Shown piece by piece: positions 44,931 to 56,350 of a DNA stretch of 64,000 nucleotides (its first letter is position 1; each line of letters begins with the position of its first letter). This DNA is from Takakia lepidozioides (taxonomy: Eukaryota; Streptophyta; Takakiopsida; Takakiales; Takakiaceae). A program made the position numbers and the translations under genes. Location of the stretch: the NCBI GenBank assembly GCA_030704615.1, contig CM060731.1, forward strand, positions 94,344,756 to 94,408,755. The letters are read 5' to 3'. The notes below the pieces were generated by a model. That model was not told the origin of the DNA, ran no database searches, and saw nothing but the letters and a program-made list of their open reading frames with translations.

Positions 44931-47156
44931 GGGTTGGGTTGTTTGCTGGAAGAACTTTACGCCGTCAGTGTCAGCTGCTAGCAGCAAGGGTGAGGATGTA
45001 TTCATGATTGTACACAAGCAGGGATAGCTGAAGGACCAGGGATAGAGGTCCAGATTCATCCAAGAGGGCCGGATTTCAAACAAGTTTAGGGTCTGATTCC
45101 CTGTGGATCAGTAGCTACAAGTGGGTAGATGGCCAACTGGAAACAGCAGTGGCAGCAGCACAATTGGTAGAACAAGGCACTGCTAATGAATGTACCTTCT
45201 TCAACACATCTCCTCATGTTTTTCCTTGCTATCAGAGTCGTCCCTACATTTTCATGTTGAATTCTGCAAATTAGCTCGTTGGTGGATCTATGGTTGGAGA
45301 GTTAGTTTGGTCTTAGCAGGCCGTGTTTCAATCTCTGCCTGTTTTGTCGCAGCAGCATCGGCACAATTGATAAAATCAGGCACTGCTAATGAAGGCACCT
45401 TCTTCAACACATTTCACCCTGTTTTTTCATCTTATCAGAATCGGCCCTAAATTTTCGTGTTGAATTATGCAAGTTAGCTGGTTGAGTGAATGATACTGCC
45501 GATGTGACAACAAGAAAGTATCCAGAAACAGGTAACAAAGATTTTGAGAAGCTGTGGAATGAGTACTTTTTTTTTACCCCAGTCAATGGTGGGACAATCG
45601 AGGCAAAAAGGTGAATGCCTGTATAATTACAGAGAGTAGTAGACGCAATTCAGCATAGGAATGAGTTCGATAAGCTGAGTTGGGTGTCTCCTAGAACAAA
45701 TGTAGGTTGTCATTGTCAGCTGCTAGCAGCAAGGCAACGATGAATGCATGATTTGTGCAGAGCCATGGATAGCTGAAGGAGCAGGGATAGAGCGTGGATC
45801 CAAATTCATCCAAGAGGGCCAGATTTACCTTGTACAAGATTACCTATGATTCCCTGTGGATCAATAGCTGGGAGTGCCATGATTGCAGGATATGGGCAGC
45901 ATGGGGATTGGATCTATGAGCAAATGTTGCAAGAAGGGATGAAGCCCAACCACATCACATTCATTTGCATTTGTGCAAATGCATGTACAAGCCTGGCAGC
46001 CCTGCAAAATGGCAAGAGGTCTATGGTGACATCATCAAAGCTAGAATTGTACCAGATGTCATTTGGAAGGAAGGAGGCAGTTCAACACTTCTTTTGTCTC
46101 TCTCTTGCAATGCATGTGCAAGCTCGGCATACGTGGGAAAAGGAAAAGAGCTCCATGGTGACATCGTCAAAGTTGGAATCATTCCACATGTCATTTTGAA
46201 CTGATGAAAATGTGTGCCAAACATGGGAGCATTGAGGATGCAAAGGGGTGTTTGAGAATACGGCTAACGAGATAATGGGGTGTTATGGAACTCGATGATT
46301 GTAGGATATGCCTCTCATGGGTGAAAAGCTAAATGTATTCTAAAATTTTGGCATGGTTGGAGCTCGAGTCATCATCCCACATGACAGATGCGTATAGTCA
46401 GGTAGGCCTAACAACATTGCTAAGCACAGTCCTTTTGACTTCAGTTTTCTAATCCCTTTATAGTAGACTGATTTTGTTTGTCTAACTGTCTGTGGGTGAA
46501 ACACAGATAGCTGTTGTGAGAGCAGAGTCTGGTTATAGTTCTAAGTCCATGTACGCTATGGAGTTCCAGGCAGGGACACAATAGGTTGATACAGTTAATT
46601 CCCATGTCACAGACGGTGATTTCTTTCTCAAAATGTAGCAAGAAGCATGTCCTTTGAAGGAGACTTCTCTTTTTTATGTGTGGAGGTTTGTATGGAAGTT
46701 CTGAATCATGCAAAATGGTAGGGTTGAATCATAGTTTGTTGGACTTCAGACTGGTGGAAGGGGGTATCATCTTTAATATTAAACATGCATGCCAAATGTG
46801 GGAGCATAACATATGCTCATATATTGACCTGCAGTATGCCTAAACAGATGTGGTCTCGGAGTAAAATGAACACTGATATGATTGTTGTGGGTATATGCAG
46901 AAGTATGTTGAGGCCAAATATCGGAAGGGTGATTCTGAATAGGTTTTCGTCATATGTCTTTTGAATGCAGCTTGTGCCAGCCTAGGAAAGAGATGAAGAC
47001 ATCATGCAAGCTAGGGTTGTATTATGTATAGTCTGGAGAATAGCAAGTTAGGTGTAAAACCATATGCGACAGTTTTTTTTTAAAGTTCCAAGCATGGTCG
47101 TTACGGACTCATGAGTTTGTGCGAAGTATGGGACGGTTTTGAGGTATTGTCTTCAT
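44931..47156. repeat. Right arm of the large inverted duplication
   Basis: The reverse complement matches 3374-~5800 across the PPR fragment and flanking modules. The boundary at 47156 (GGTATTGTCTT) corresponds to 3374. This arm lacks the insertion found at 4829-5236 but carries extra material at about 45260-45370 similar to the 11.2-12.0 kb tandem unit. From 46205 to 47156 nothing coding is seen. Confidence 0.75.
45846..46204 (+). pseudogene. PPR protein fragment, inverted partner copy
   Basis: The plus strand encodes SAMIAGYGQHGDWIYEQMLQ and EGMKPNHITFICICANA, then in a second register KWQEVYGDIIKARIVPDVIW and KGKELHGDIVKVGIIPHVIL. It is the partner of 4295-4690 with scattered substitutions. 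The shared register change shows both come from an already damaged ancestor. Confidence 0.75.
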
Positions 47157-47439
47157 ACAATGTCACGTGTTCTTCATCATGTTTATTTCTTTTCGTGCTT
47201 TGATGGGATGCCCTGTATGTTCTCCAGTCTCAATCACATCCGCAATGGGATGATCAGTGGCTGTTGTGGATTGTGTTGTGTTGTTATTCGGAGATAGTAG
47301 AAATAGTATTGCACATGTATGAACCATAAGCCGCAGCCCCCAAGTCACTGCAACCACTAGGAGTGCCTGGTTCCCAACCCACAGTCGATGTATATCACAA
47401 GTGAAGTAGTGCATTTCAAACCTCCAGTTGCATCTATCA

Positions 47440-47887
47440 CTTCAACACTCTAGTTGTCGACTCCACTTGCAAGTCGTAAAGGCAACCGGCAGACAACTTA
47501 TTGCGCCACGCGGTGTGGCCTCAGGCCTGCACGTGGCCACATTTACGATAGAGAACACGTGGCATTTTGCCGCATAGCCACGCGGCTGTATTTCCAACGT
47601 AGTCACCGTGGGGAAGTCGCACCCCCCGGGTCAAAAGTCCACTTGGTCAAGGTCCAAGATTCAGTCAACGCCGCGCACGGCGCTGCCACGTGGGCCCCCT
47701 ACAAAAATTGAGCCGCAGTCGGCGGAACGACTGACCAAAACCACTCCGACCACGTCATGATTGAAACAACTGGGCTGTCCGAAGAGACTAGTCTATTGGC
47801 ACTCCGAGTTGCCCAGTCGTTTTTTGTCTACAACGACTCACTTTGCAGTTATTTCGCCAGTCGTTAAATCAACGATTCCTTGTAGTG
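47440..47887. mobile_element. Candidate short CACTA-type element
   Basis: The right end on the opposite strand reads CACTACAAGGAATCGTTGAT, followed by ACGACT repeats (at least four AGTCGT/ACGACT motifs between 47700 and 47880). The body is rich in CACGTGGC. A possible left end is CACTCTAGTTGTCGACT at about 47446. It does not encode a protein. Confidence 0.35.
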
Positions 47888-48452
47888 TGAGTAGAGTATT
47901 GGAGTTGTGTAGTGGTCAATGTTTGGTAGCCAGTCTATGCCAGAGGGGTGAGCCCTGTGGGGTATAGGCTGCTTGGGAAGTGTGGGCCAGTAATGTAAAG
48001 GCCGTGTGCTTTGTTTGCTTCGTGGCAAGAGTACATATGAGGAACATATGTGTGACATTGGTGGGGGTCTTGTCATAAAGCCTGTAAAATGGAGGAGAGA
48101 GTTAGTACCAGAGGCAGAAAATGGTGTGGGTGTGCCACAGGTTGTACCGTAAAGTGGGATGATGTAACAAACCAAAGAGGGAGGTATAGAGGGCAAGCAA
48201 TGATTAATGGGGTTGTGGGGGTGGTTGCTGGGGCTATGGATGTTATTGGCAAAGGTCGGCAGTGAGTGAGCAGTAGATATAAGGGGGCAAGGAGTTGAAG
48301 ATGGAGGTGGGGGCCAAGATAGAAGCAGTATAAGAGAAGAAATAGTAGACAAGCCAGGGAGGTTCACTGTGTGACTATGGGTTGTGGAATGAGGAGCTAA
48401 GGGCTTAGAACCCAAGGTGAGAACACATGGACACGTACTTGCGACCCCTAGT
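47888..48452. other. GT-rich spacer, no gene seen
   Basis: The plus strand is rich in GTGGG and GGTGTG. A long minus-strand open frame (48415-47864) has a skewed Pro/Ser/His composition and no domain, so I do not call it. Confidence 0.4.
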
Positions 48453-50560
48453 TGATGGAGCTATGGAGGGGGGTCCCGACATTGGATGCTTCACTTGACC
48501 TTATGGCCGGACAATCATTTCAGATTAGAGGCATCTTGCTTTGGATAATGCATGATTATCCAGGTATATTATGTTCCCCATGAAGAACCTGCGTACAGTT
48601 ACTTGTCAAGGGATAATATCGATGAGGATTGGGATTGATTAAAGTAGCGGTGACAGTCTTGTGCACCGTAGTGGTGTGGATGGCACTATGGGCCATGCAC
48701 ATGGCAATTTTTTGTCTTTGCTAATGTGGCGGGATGTGTACAGGACTAACTGTTTGCTCAGGGCTGAGCACCAAAGGGTACCACGCATACCTGCATTGTG
48801 GCAATGAACTTGATGCATATAGCTCCCGCCATCTTTGCCAGATGGTGTATCCCAACTACCGCAAGTTTCTTCCTATGAGCCAACCATGGAGAAGAAAAGA
48901 CAAACACTTGTTTGATGGCAAAGAGGAGGTACGTCCCCCCCCTGTGACACCATCCGGGCAGTTTTGGGAAGACCGATGGAAGGAGGCCCATGCGGAGGGG
49001 TCCGATGAAGTGGAGGTAAAGCGACTTTCAATCTTTTACGAGTTGCCATATTGGGTGGTACATATTCCACAAAAACACCATCAATATCATTATGCATGCA
49101 TGTGATATTGCACATTTTGTATGAGTTACATTGTCACTTTCACGTCAAAATATTTGTGTAAGTATTTGTGGGCGGGGATATATGTAGGACCTGAAGATTC
49201 GCCATTTTCTAAATCCCATGCATATTGAGAAGAATGTTTGTTCGTCTTTTTCTCGGGTTGTTCATGGCATACCGGCAAAAGAAGGGAGTGGCTGCAAAAA
49301 GAGATTCTCTCAATGTTAGAAAGGAGCTTGAGGAGCAGGGTCGCATGCCCCATCTATGGGCCTCAGAAAATGGTGTGGACCCAAAGGGTGTTGTACGGTG
49401 GAAGTATAGGCTCGCACCTTGGCAATAGACAAAGGAGGAATACAAGAAAGTGATAGCCACCATAAGTGTTGTCCAAACACCAACTGGTTATGGGTCATCC
49501 CTCCATACGAAGTTCAGCGAAGACGGGGTCCATGGTTTGAAGTCTCATGACTACCACAATATTTTGCAAGACATCTTGCCCAAATTGCAGTATGTCGGAC
49601 ATTGACTCCCGAGGTTCGCGAGACAATCTATAGATTGGGAGGCTTATTCCGGTGGATTTGCTCCAAAGAGTTGGAGGAAGCAGATTTTCCACGCATGAAG
49701 AAGGAGGCGGCGGAGGTAATGTGTATGTTGGAGATGCACCTTCCTCCCTCCTTCTTTGACATCCAAGTGCACTTGGTAGTGCACTTAGTGGAAGAGGCTT
49801 CCATTGCCGGCCCCATTCATTCTCGGTGGATGTACTTCCTTGAGCGTTATATGAAGACTTTGAAAGCATTTGTAAGACAAATGGCGCATCCAGAGGATAG
49901 CATGACGGAGGGGTATATGTCGCAAGAAGCTATGTTCTATTGCATGGAGTACATGGCAAGGGTGGATGAGGAAGCCCCTCGGATGTGGAAGGAAGAGGAG
50001 GATGCACGAACCAAGGACATCGTTTTGCCCAAAAAGTCGAAGAGGGTAAAATTGCCGATCACTGTGATTGAGCAAGCGCATGAGTTCATACTGAAGAACA
50101 ACCCATCCATACATGAGTGGGAGGCAAGATACAATAACCTTGTTTAACAGCGACATGAGGAGACGGTTGCGTGGAGGCGGAACTATGCAAGGGAGACTAG
50201 ACGCGCTCCATGAGCAAGGGGCCGACGTGGAAATGTTTCTTCACAAGATTTGCCCATGGAATTGCAGCCTCTAAGTTCATTCCGCCATTGGCTTTGGCAT
50301 AATGCTGATGTTGGCCGAGGTTGGGTAGAGGGGGTACAAGAGGATGATGACGCCCCGGAGAATGCATCCCGGACCCTATATGATGAGGCTCCATCAGATG
50401 TGGATGTTGGAGAAGAAGATGAAGACATGGTCATTGAAAAGAGATGGAAGATGATTCAGACGTGCCTTTTGCTGACCCAGCCATTTATGACGATGACTCC
50501 GATGACAAAAAGATTTGCAGTTTGATGAGGACGAAGAAGCTCTAGATGATGATGTTCAAG
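48453..50560 (+). pseudogene. CACTA (En/Spm) transposase, Transposase_21 type
   Basis: An exon from an acceptor at 48452 encodes LMELWRGVPTLDASLDLMAG then FQIRGILLWIMHDYPG, with a donor at 48562. The next exon from 48742 reads GLTVCSGLSTKGYHAYLHCG, RKFLPMSQPWRRKDKHLFDG and KRLSIFYELPYW. MHIEKNV is at about 49219. The C-terminal block typical of this family (DUF4218-like) spans 49602-50147: IYRLGGLFRWICSKELEEAD, MLEMHLPPSFFDIQVHLVVH, GPIHSRWMYFLERYMKTLKA, MTEGYMSQEAMFYCMEY. An acidic tail follows to about 50560. Several frameshifts and stops between 49100 and 49600 disable it. The N-terminus and element ends were not found. Confidence 0.85.
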
Positions 50561-50715
50561 TTGATTAGACACGTAATCAAAGCTACATAATAATTCTCAC
50601 ACAGGATTGTAATACCCATCCCTTCGATTGATTACATAGGTACATGCATGTAGCTTATTTCTATGATTGATCAATGGTCTTGCAATAATCTCTCTTTTTC
50701 TCTCTCTCTCGTCCC

Positions 50716-51013
50716 AGGTTTATTTCTCTCGAGATCAGATCAAACTATCATGGGCACTCTCAAAGATTGCTCGTCTTGGAAGGCTCACATGGCCAACACT
50801 GGAAGGTCGACATAAGCAGGTCTAGACGTTGTGAGAGCGAATGTTGTTTTGTGGTTCTAGGCTGGAGGGAATTTGCATTCGACAACGACATCAAAATCGG
50901 AGACCAGCTTGTATTCACTCTCGTTTCACACTCTCGTTTTACCGTCGAGTGTTTGACAAGTTTGGCAAACGAAGACAAGCAACTCCATCACCTAGGGAGT
51001 ATCCTTGGAGCCA
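50716..51013 (+). pseudogene. B3 DNA-binding domain exon, interrupted by the 12-kb element
   Basis: After an acceptor-like CTCTCGTCCCAG the plus strand encodes LLVLEGSHGQHWKVDISRSR, FVVLGWREFAFDNDIKIGDQ and LVFTLVSHSRFTVECLTS. The pattern (strand with LEGSHG..W.V, GW..FA.DN.I..GD.LVF, SRF.V) is that of a plant B3 transcription-factor domain. It breaks off at the 10-bp target duplication 51004-51013; the reading frame runs 17 bases into the element before a stop at 51028. Upstream exons are not visible and the CACTA pseudogene lies immediately 5'. It may be a captured exon or the remains of a host gene. Confidence 0.65.
51004..51013. repeat. Target site duplication, left copy
   Basis: CTTGGAGCCA occurs here and at 63176-63185, bounding the 12-kb element. 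One more matching C on the left side could make it 11 bp. Confidence 0.85.
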
Positions 51014-51389
51014 GTGTAGCTACGGTGTGAGCCCAGCCCCGTGCCTGGAGCTGAGCTCACGTTGTAGCTGCAAAGCGTGAGCGGCACAAATCTGCTGGAG
51101 AAGCAGGTCCTATAGGCGAGGATTGCAGGAAGAGGGCCTATTGCCGTGGACAAAACAAAATGCACCATGTCTGCAATGCCTGCACAAAAAGAGGAATATG
51201 AAAATATGGCAGATTTGAGCTCAGAATGATTGACACACTTTATTTCAATTCACAGATAGACGCTTACAATGAATGGCATGTGCATTTGCCTTGGTTCCGC
51301 GAACGAAATGTATGTGTTTGTCCTAAATGCAAAGTCTTTACACGGTAACCTGGAAACCAGCATGGGAAGCGGGCATGGCTCGTATGTGT

Positions 51390-54300
51390 TCAAAGAGAAT
51401 TTGGCAGAGCCCTACGTGAGGTGTCCCGCTGCAGAAGGGTGATTACTTCTCCGTAGCCTAGTGTGGCTTGGTGAATGAATTGGTCTCTCTTACCGTCGCA
51501 ACACATAATTACAAGGTATATATAATATTGATGCTTGCAGGGGACCCACTTCCCTCTCATGCCGAGAGCGCCCTCACGCATCGTTACAAAATCCGGACAA
51601 GTGCACGTAGGGAAATTCCCCACGGTAACCTGATATTCTTTGCCATGAAGAACTGAGCCAATAGACAGCACTGTGTAAATCCGTCCATACCCCAGGGCAG
51701 GGACTTCAGTGATACGAGTCACCCGAACCTGCAAAATTCTAGCTGATTCCATCTTGCATTCGTGATCTGCACCCGAAGCGACACGACGCACTGTTTTTCC
51801 ATCTCTTTTTGTTGGGTGGGAGTTGGCACCGAGTGGAGGCATTGCCGGAGCATGTGGCACATCTGTGCCGACAGTGCATGAGGGCACCACCCGGGACCGT
51901 GCAAGACAGAACCCTCCCTCCTCCAGCATGCTTATCTCGGTTGATGACAACGACGTCCCAAGTTTCAAAGGCCAAATTGCGGGGGGAGGGGGCTTCATTA
52001 TCACCGAAGGACGAACTGTTCCCTTGACGCATCGTGCCATATCGTCTGGGCAGAACCAAAACTTGTGGTCCTTTGACTCCCCACTATGATAAGGTCGGAA
52101 CAACCCTGTGAATGTTGGAGCTGGAGTCCCCCTGGAGCCTTTGCATATTTTTGATTTGCATTTCTTGAAAGAGGGGTCCCGAATTGCCATGCAAGCCACT
52201 CTAGATCATGGTGGGGTGCGTTCTATATGCCACTCACTATCAATGCAATCAGATTCATGCACCATGGCCACCACCTCCTCCAATGGGATTCCTGCTGCTG
52301 TGCTTGCATGATCTGCACCTGCTCCACTGGAGGAGGACCCACCTGGGAAGGGGCGGGCACACGACTTAGTCTGCACTAGAGACACCCTTGGTACAGAGAA
52401 ATTGACCCTGTCCGGCCAATGGGAATCTCCATCCGACCCTGGAGGAGTGTTCAATTTCCTTTTGGATGATCCAAATCTTTCCTCGCCTTCCAAATGGAGG
52501 AGCCTGGATTGCAAAGGGGAGCCTTCAGTGCACCTATTTAGAGCTCTGGCCATCTTCGATGGGTCTCCGGACCTACTCGCAGCCCTTAGCGTCAACAAAG
52601 TTGTATCGGGGCCCTTGCCTCCGCCCCGTCCCATCAGAAAATTGCGGTACCTGGTTTGTTGTGTAAGTGCCCGCACCATGTCATCAGCACTGGCCACATA
52701 CAAGTTATGTCCTGCTTTGGTAGACTGCTGCATCCAGGCGTTGTGAACAGTCTCCGCCAAATTACAGGATGGCATGTCGGCCAAGTCCTCCAAGCACATG
52801 TCCTGCAGGAGGCATTGCATGGAAATGTGAGGAACGAAAGGAAATGGAAGAGGTTCTGCAAGTGACAATCCACCAACCCCAAATGAATAGGCATGATGCA
52901 AAGTAAAATTTGTGTTTCTGGGATTGAAGAGGCTTACCGTCGTCATGAAAGCTCCCCACTGTCTATACCTGAAGTGCCAGAAAACCAACCAGTCCTCCAA
53001 CTCCTTCAGGTGGATACCAGTAGCAGCACCAGAGGAGAACCACCAAGCCCGGATTGCTTGGTAAGTGCTCTCAGCTTCTCCCATTGAGGTGGCATTTTTG
53101 TACTTGAGACATAGCCTTCTGTGCTCCAACTGAAGGTCAGGGCGAATGCAGCGCTTTGTATGACGTGCCAGAGATTGACTCCAATGGAAGAGGCATGTGC
53201 ACTCCCTATTTTCCATTGGGACCTTAGGATCCCCCGAACCAAACACGCGCCGCACTGCATTGAAATTTGCCTGTGCACTATCAGCCATGAAGCCCGCAAA
53301 ATTTGTGTTCTGTATTCCATTGCGCTGCATGACGGCCGGGAGCAAATTCCACATGAGCATCTGGGATTCAGTGTCCTCCGACTGCATATCACAAATTTCT
53401 ATGGAGAGCACACGTTCGTACGCTGGATCGTACACATGGCACGCCATGGTTGTCCAACCCTTCACCCGTTTGCAGTGATCAAACATTAACAAACATTTTG
53501 CCAAATCTCCTCCAGATTGCATTCGGCGGACAATGCTCACACCACTGCCTTTGCCCACTGTGGACATCTTGAACAAATATACCTTGGACGAGCCCTGGCC
53601 AGGGAAGATACTGTTTTGAATGAATTCATAGCGACTCCTCCGTTTGAGGTCCATAATGTTGTCCATGAATCCAGCAGTGTCTGTGCCCATTCTGAGTGCA
53701 TTCACCTGGTTTCGAATATTGGGAGAGCTCAACACGGAGAAATGGTCCATCACTGCCTCAAGCGAATCTGCATCCAGCATTGGTTGTGTCGCATCCCCTT
53801 CACCCAGTATGTGTTTTTCCAGGAATGCCTTGCTAGTTGCAAGCGCTATAGCAGAAGGTGTTGCACAAGGGGCATTGTGGAACTCCTGCTTTAGCAGATT
53901 TCTAGCGATGTCCACGCTATCCCTGCAACTTCCTTTGGACACAAGATGCTCGTGTGTACCCATATGAATGCAGGCACGAGTCATTGTCTTGCATTGGTGT
54001 GCCACCTGGTACATACGAGCATGGCACACAGAAACACAAGACGGGGAAAGTTTGCAGAACCTGCACACAAAAATATTGGTCTTGGGAGGGGCAAGCCCTG
54101 GGGTGAAAGGATTTAGGGGCACACCTTCCCACTCACTTTCGTTTGGTTTAGCGCTGTTTCTCAGGCGAGGGCAAGAAATATTCACGCACTTACAATGCCC
54201 AACGCAGACCGACCTTCAAAATTTCAATCCAATGTCGTTGTGGATGTTCGACGTTTTTGTCCTGCACCAAGGGTGTCCGTCATTTTTCTTGTCCATGCCC

Positions 54301-55116
54301 TGCAAAAGCCCAGCTAGTCCACTGGAAGACGTGGGAGGGTTGAGCTCAAACAAGATGTCCCCATCAAACTCTGCTGGCACGTATTGAACCCGCTGCACAC
54401 GAAGGGACTCCCAATCAACAAAACGCAGCTCGCTCTTGCACCCCTGCGAGGGCTTTCAATTTCGGAATGACACTCGTTATCTCCTGCAACTCGTCATCAT
54501 CCAAGAATGGAGTCTGCATTGGCGGAGGAATCTCATAAACATCCTCCGAGGACGAGTCTGAAAGAGTCACGAATGTAGTGGATGTGCTCACCTCTTGTTT
54601 CACATGAACTGTGCCCTTCTGCTACACGACCGATGCTGCAGTGCCAGGGGTAACTACTGATCCTGCTGATTGTCTTCTCTCTTTTCCAAGGACCTGGTAT
54701 GTGCCTAGAAGGACTCTCCACTTCCTACCACACTCGCCAACCAATGGTTTCTCCAAGTGCCCAAAATCCAAATTCCCATCCTCGTCATACACCTCTTTTT
54801 GAACAAGCAGAGAACCCAATTCCAGAGAGAACATTGTAACCAGCTCATCCTCATGAACAACTGCAAACCCATCGTCATCTACAGTGGCAGTCAGTGGAAG
54901 ACTACCTGCATTGGAATGAAATCGAGCGAGTATATCTCGCTCCCTGGACATGTTTTCGTACACTGACAGAAAGTTGCGATTCACAGAGGAATCCCCGAAC
55001 TGATAGCCCATAATTCTCGAAAGGGGATCCACCCCAAACAAACTGAGGTCAAAAACGGTAGCACTGACCCAAAGATTGCAGGCAATACATGCAAAGGATG
55101 TAGGAATGACATGCAC
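51390..55116 (-). pseudogene. SWIM/DDE transposase-like gene, copy E (most complete)
   Basis: N-terminal region 55116-54622 (MHVIPTSF, acidic DELVTMFSLELGS, KWRVLLGTYQV), then a Ser/acid-rich linker, DGDILFELNPPTSSSG, MDKKNDGHPWCRTKT and a Cys/His-rich zinc-binding region (CVGHCKCVNISCPR, FVCRFCKLSPSCVSVCHARM). The long frame 54185-52206 has the core: LLMFDHCKRVKGWTTMACHV, ICDMQSEDTESQMLMWNLLP, GFMADSAQANFNAVRRVFGS, ENRECTCLFHWSQSLARHTK (D, D and E candidates). The C-terminal frame 52199-51390 has KFWFCPDDMARCVKG and an intact SWIM finger CTCPDF...PCKHQYYIYL. A stop at 52206 splits the two in the same register, and others lie near 54225 and 54622 with a frameshift near 54445. It probably moves the element; this is inferred. 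Confidence 0.75.
52803..52937 (-). other. Inferred 135-bp intron inside the long frame of copy E
   Basis: On the minus strand a donor GTAAGC follows RYRQWGAFMTT and an acceptor CTCCTGCAG precedes DMCLEDLADMPSCNLAETVH. The segment is 45 codons with no stop, so the frame stays open. Copies A (donor at 14473) and C (acceptor near 20371) have an intron at the same protein position, which supports splicing. Confidence 0.7.
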
Positions 55117-55916
55117 CGAACTTCGCAGACAGCCACACTGAGAGACACCAACTAGAAAAAATGTTTTCTAAGATAAGAAGCCACAAGAAGCCGTGCTGTA
55201 TTTGGATGAAAAACAAACCCTGAACATGACATAAAATCATCCATTATGGAAAGACGGCAACAACCCTGGAGAGCAGTAAAGAGGAAGACCCCGAATCTAA
55301 TGAGGTTGTGTTGTGTTAGAAGAGCACAACACAAACACTAACACTCCGGGAGACACCTCACATGAGTGTGTGCAACACATGACCATTGTCGACACAACCC
55401 TTTATACCGAATGACCCCATTGCGACGGTGACGGCGAAATGCAAACCGCAGGGTAGGTCATACAACACACGTGGACGCATATGTGAAGCATAACAATTAT
55501 TGCAAATCTGCAAGTACTGCTCGAAATTGAACTAGCATTAGATTTCTACGGCACTTCCGAATTTCAAAGAATGCAAGAAGGCTGCCCATGTATTGGCAGG
55601 CGGCGAAGTACATCTGATATATATCACAAGTACATGCAATGGATCTACTTTTTTTCCACCACTTTATTTCTTGGATAATACAAAGACGCCGAAATGGATG
55701 AATTCCGTTCGCACACAATGATGACACCCGCATCCAAATACGGTTAACAATGTCCAATTCTTACTTTGGTTACATGCCATAGCAACGCTTGTTGCAAACG
55801 TCAAACTGGAGAGCTCCAGAGGCAGCGTGGGGAGCCCTTGTTTCCACCGGAGGAGGAAGAGAAGGAAGTCGTTATACTTCACGAGCACAAGGGACAGGAA
55901 TAGAGCCAAATATAGA
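55117..55916. promoter_or_regulatory. Shared intergenic region between the two divergent genes of the 12-kb element
   Basis: The transposase-like gene runs leftward from 55116 and the ParB-methyltransferase gene runs rightward from 55917, so their promoters should lie in these 800 bp. No TATA box or clear motif is called. Upstream untranslated exons cannot be excluded. Confidence 0.4.
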
Positions 55917-56350
55917 ATGAGGATGGAAAGAGTAGACGAAGAGGAAAAGGAGGAAGAAGAGGGCAAAGAGGAAAGTCTGGCGATGGAAGAGCAGGAATCT
56001 GGAGAAGAACAACAGCCCGCCATACTTCCAAGAACAGGTGAGGAGGAGACTGAATCCGAGGGAGAGACAGACGCCGAAGATGATATTGATGCTGGCCTCA
56101 GGAAGAACCAGATAGTGGAAAAGAGGACGAGGGAGATGCTCTAGAACATGCTTGGCGTAGAGAGCAGTGCAAAGCGCAAAGGGTCTCTGGCGATTGGGGA
56201 GTCTTCTGGAGCAGCCAAAAAAAAAGTACAATGTTTGAGACCAACCTTTGTGCTTCATTGGTGATGTGAACCCCAGTTGTGCTTGTATTTTGATATGAAA
56301 ACCGCCTATACACGGCATCTCTGGCAGGTTGAATCCACCTCGAAGTGGAA

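Noticed and set aside
47864-48415. 183-codon minus-strand open frame
   Set aside because: Composition is dominated by Pro, Ser, His and Thr from a GT-rich plus strand. No domain, no splice context and no start evidence.
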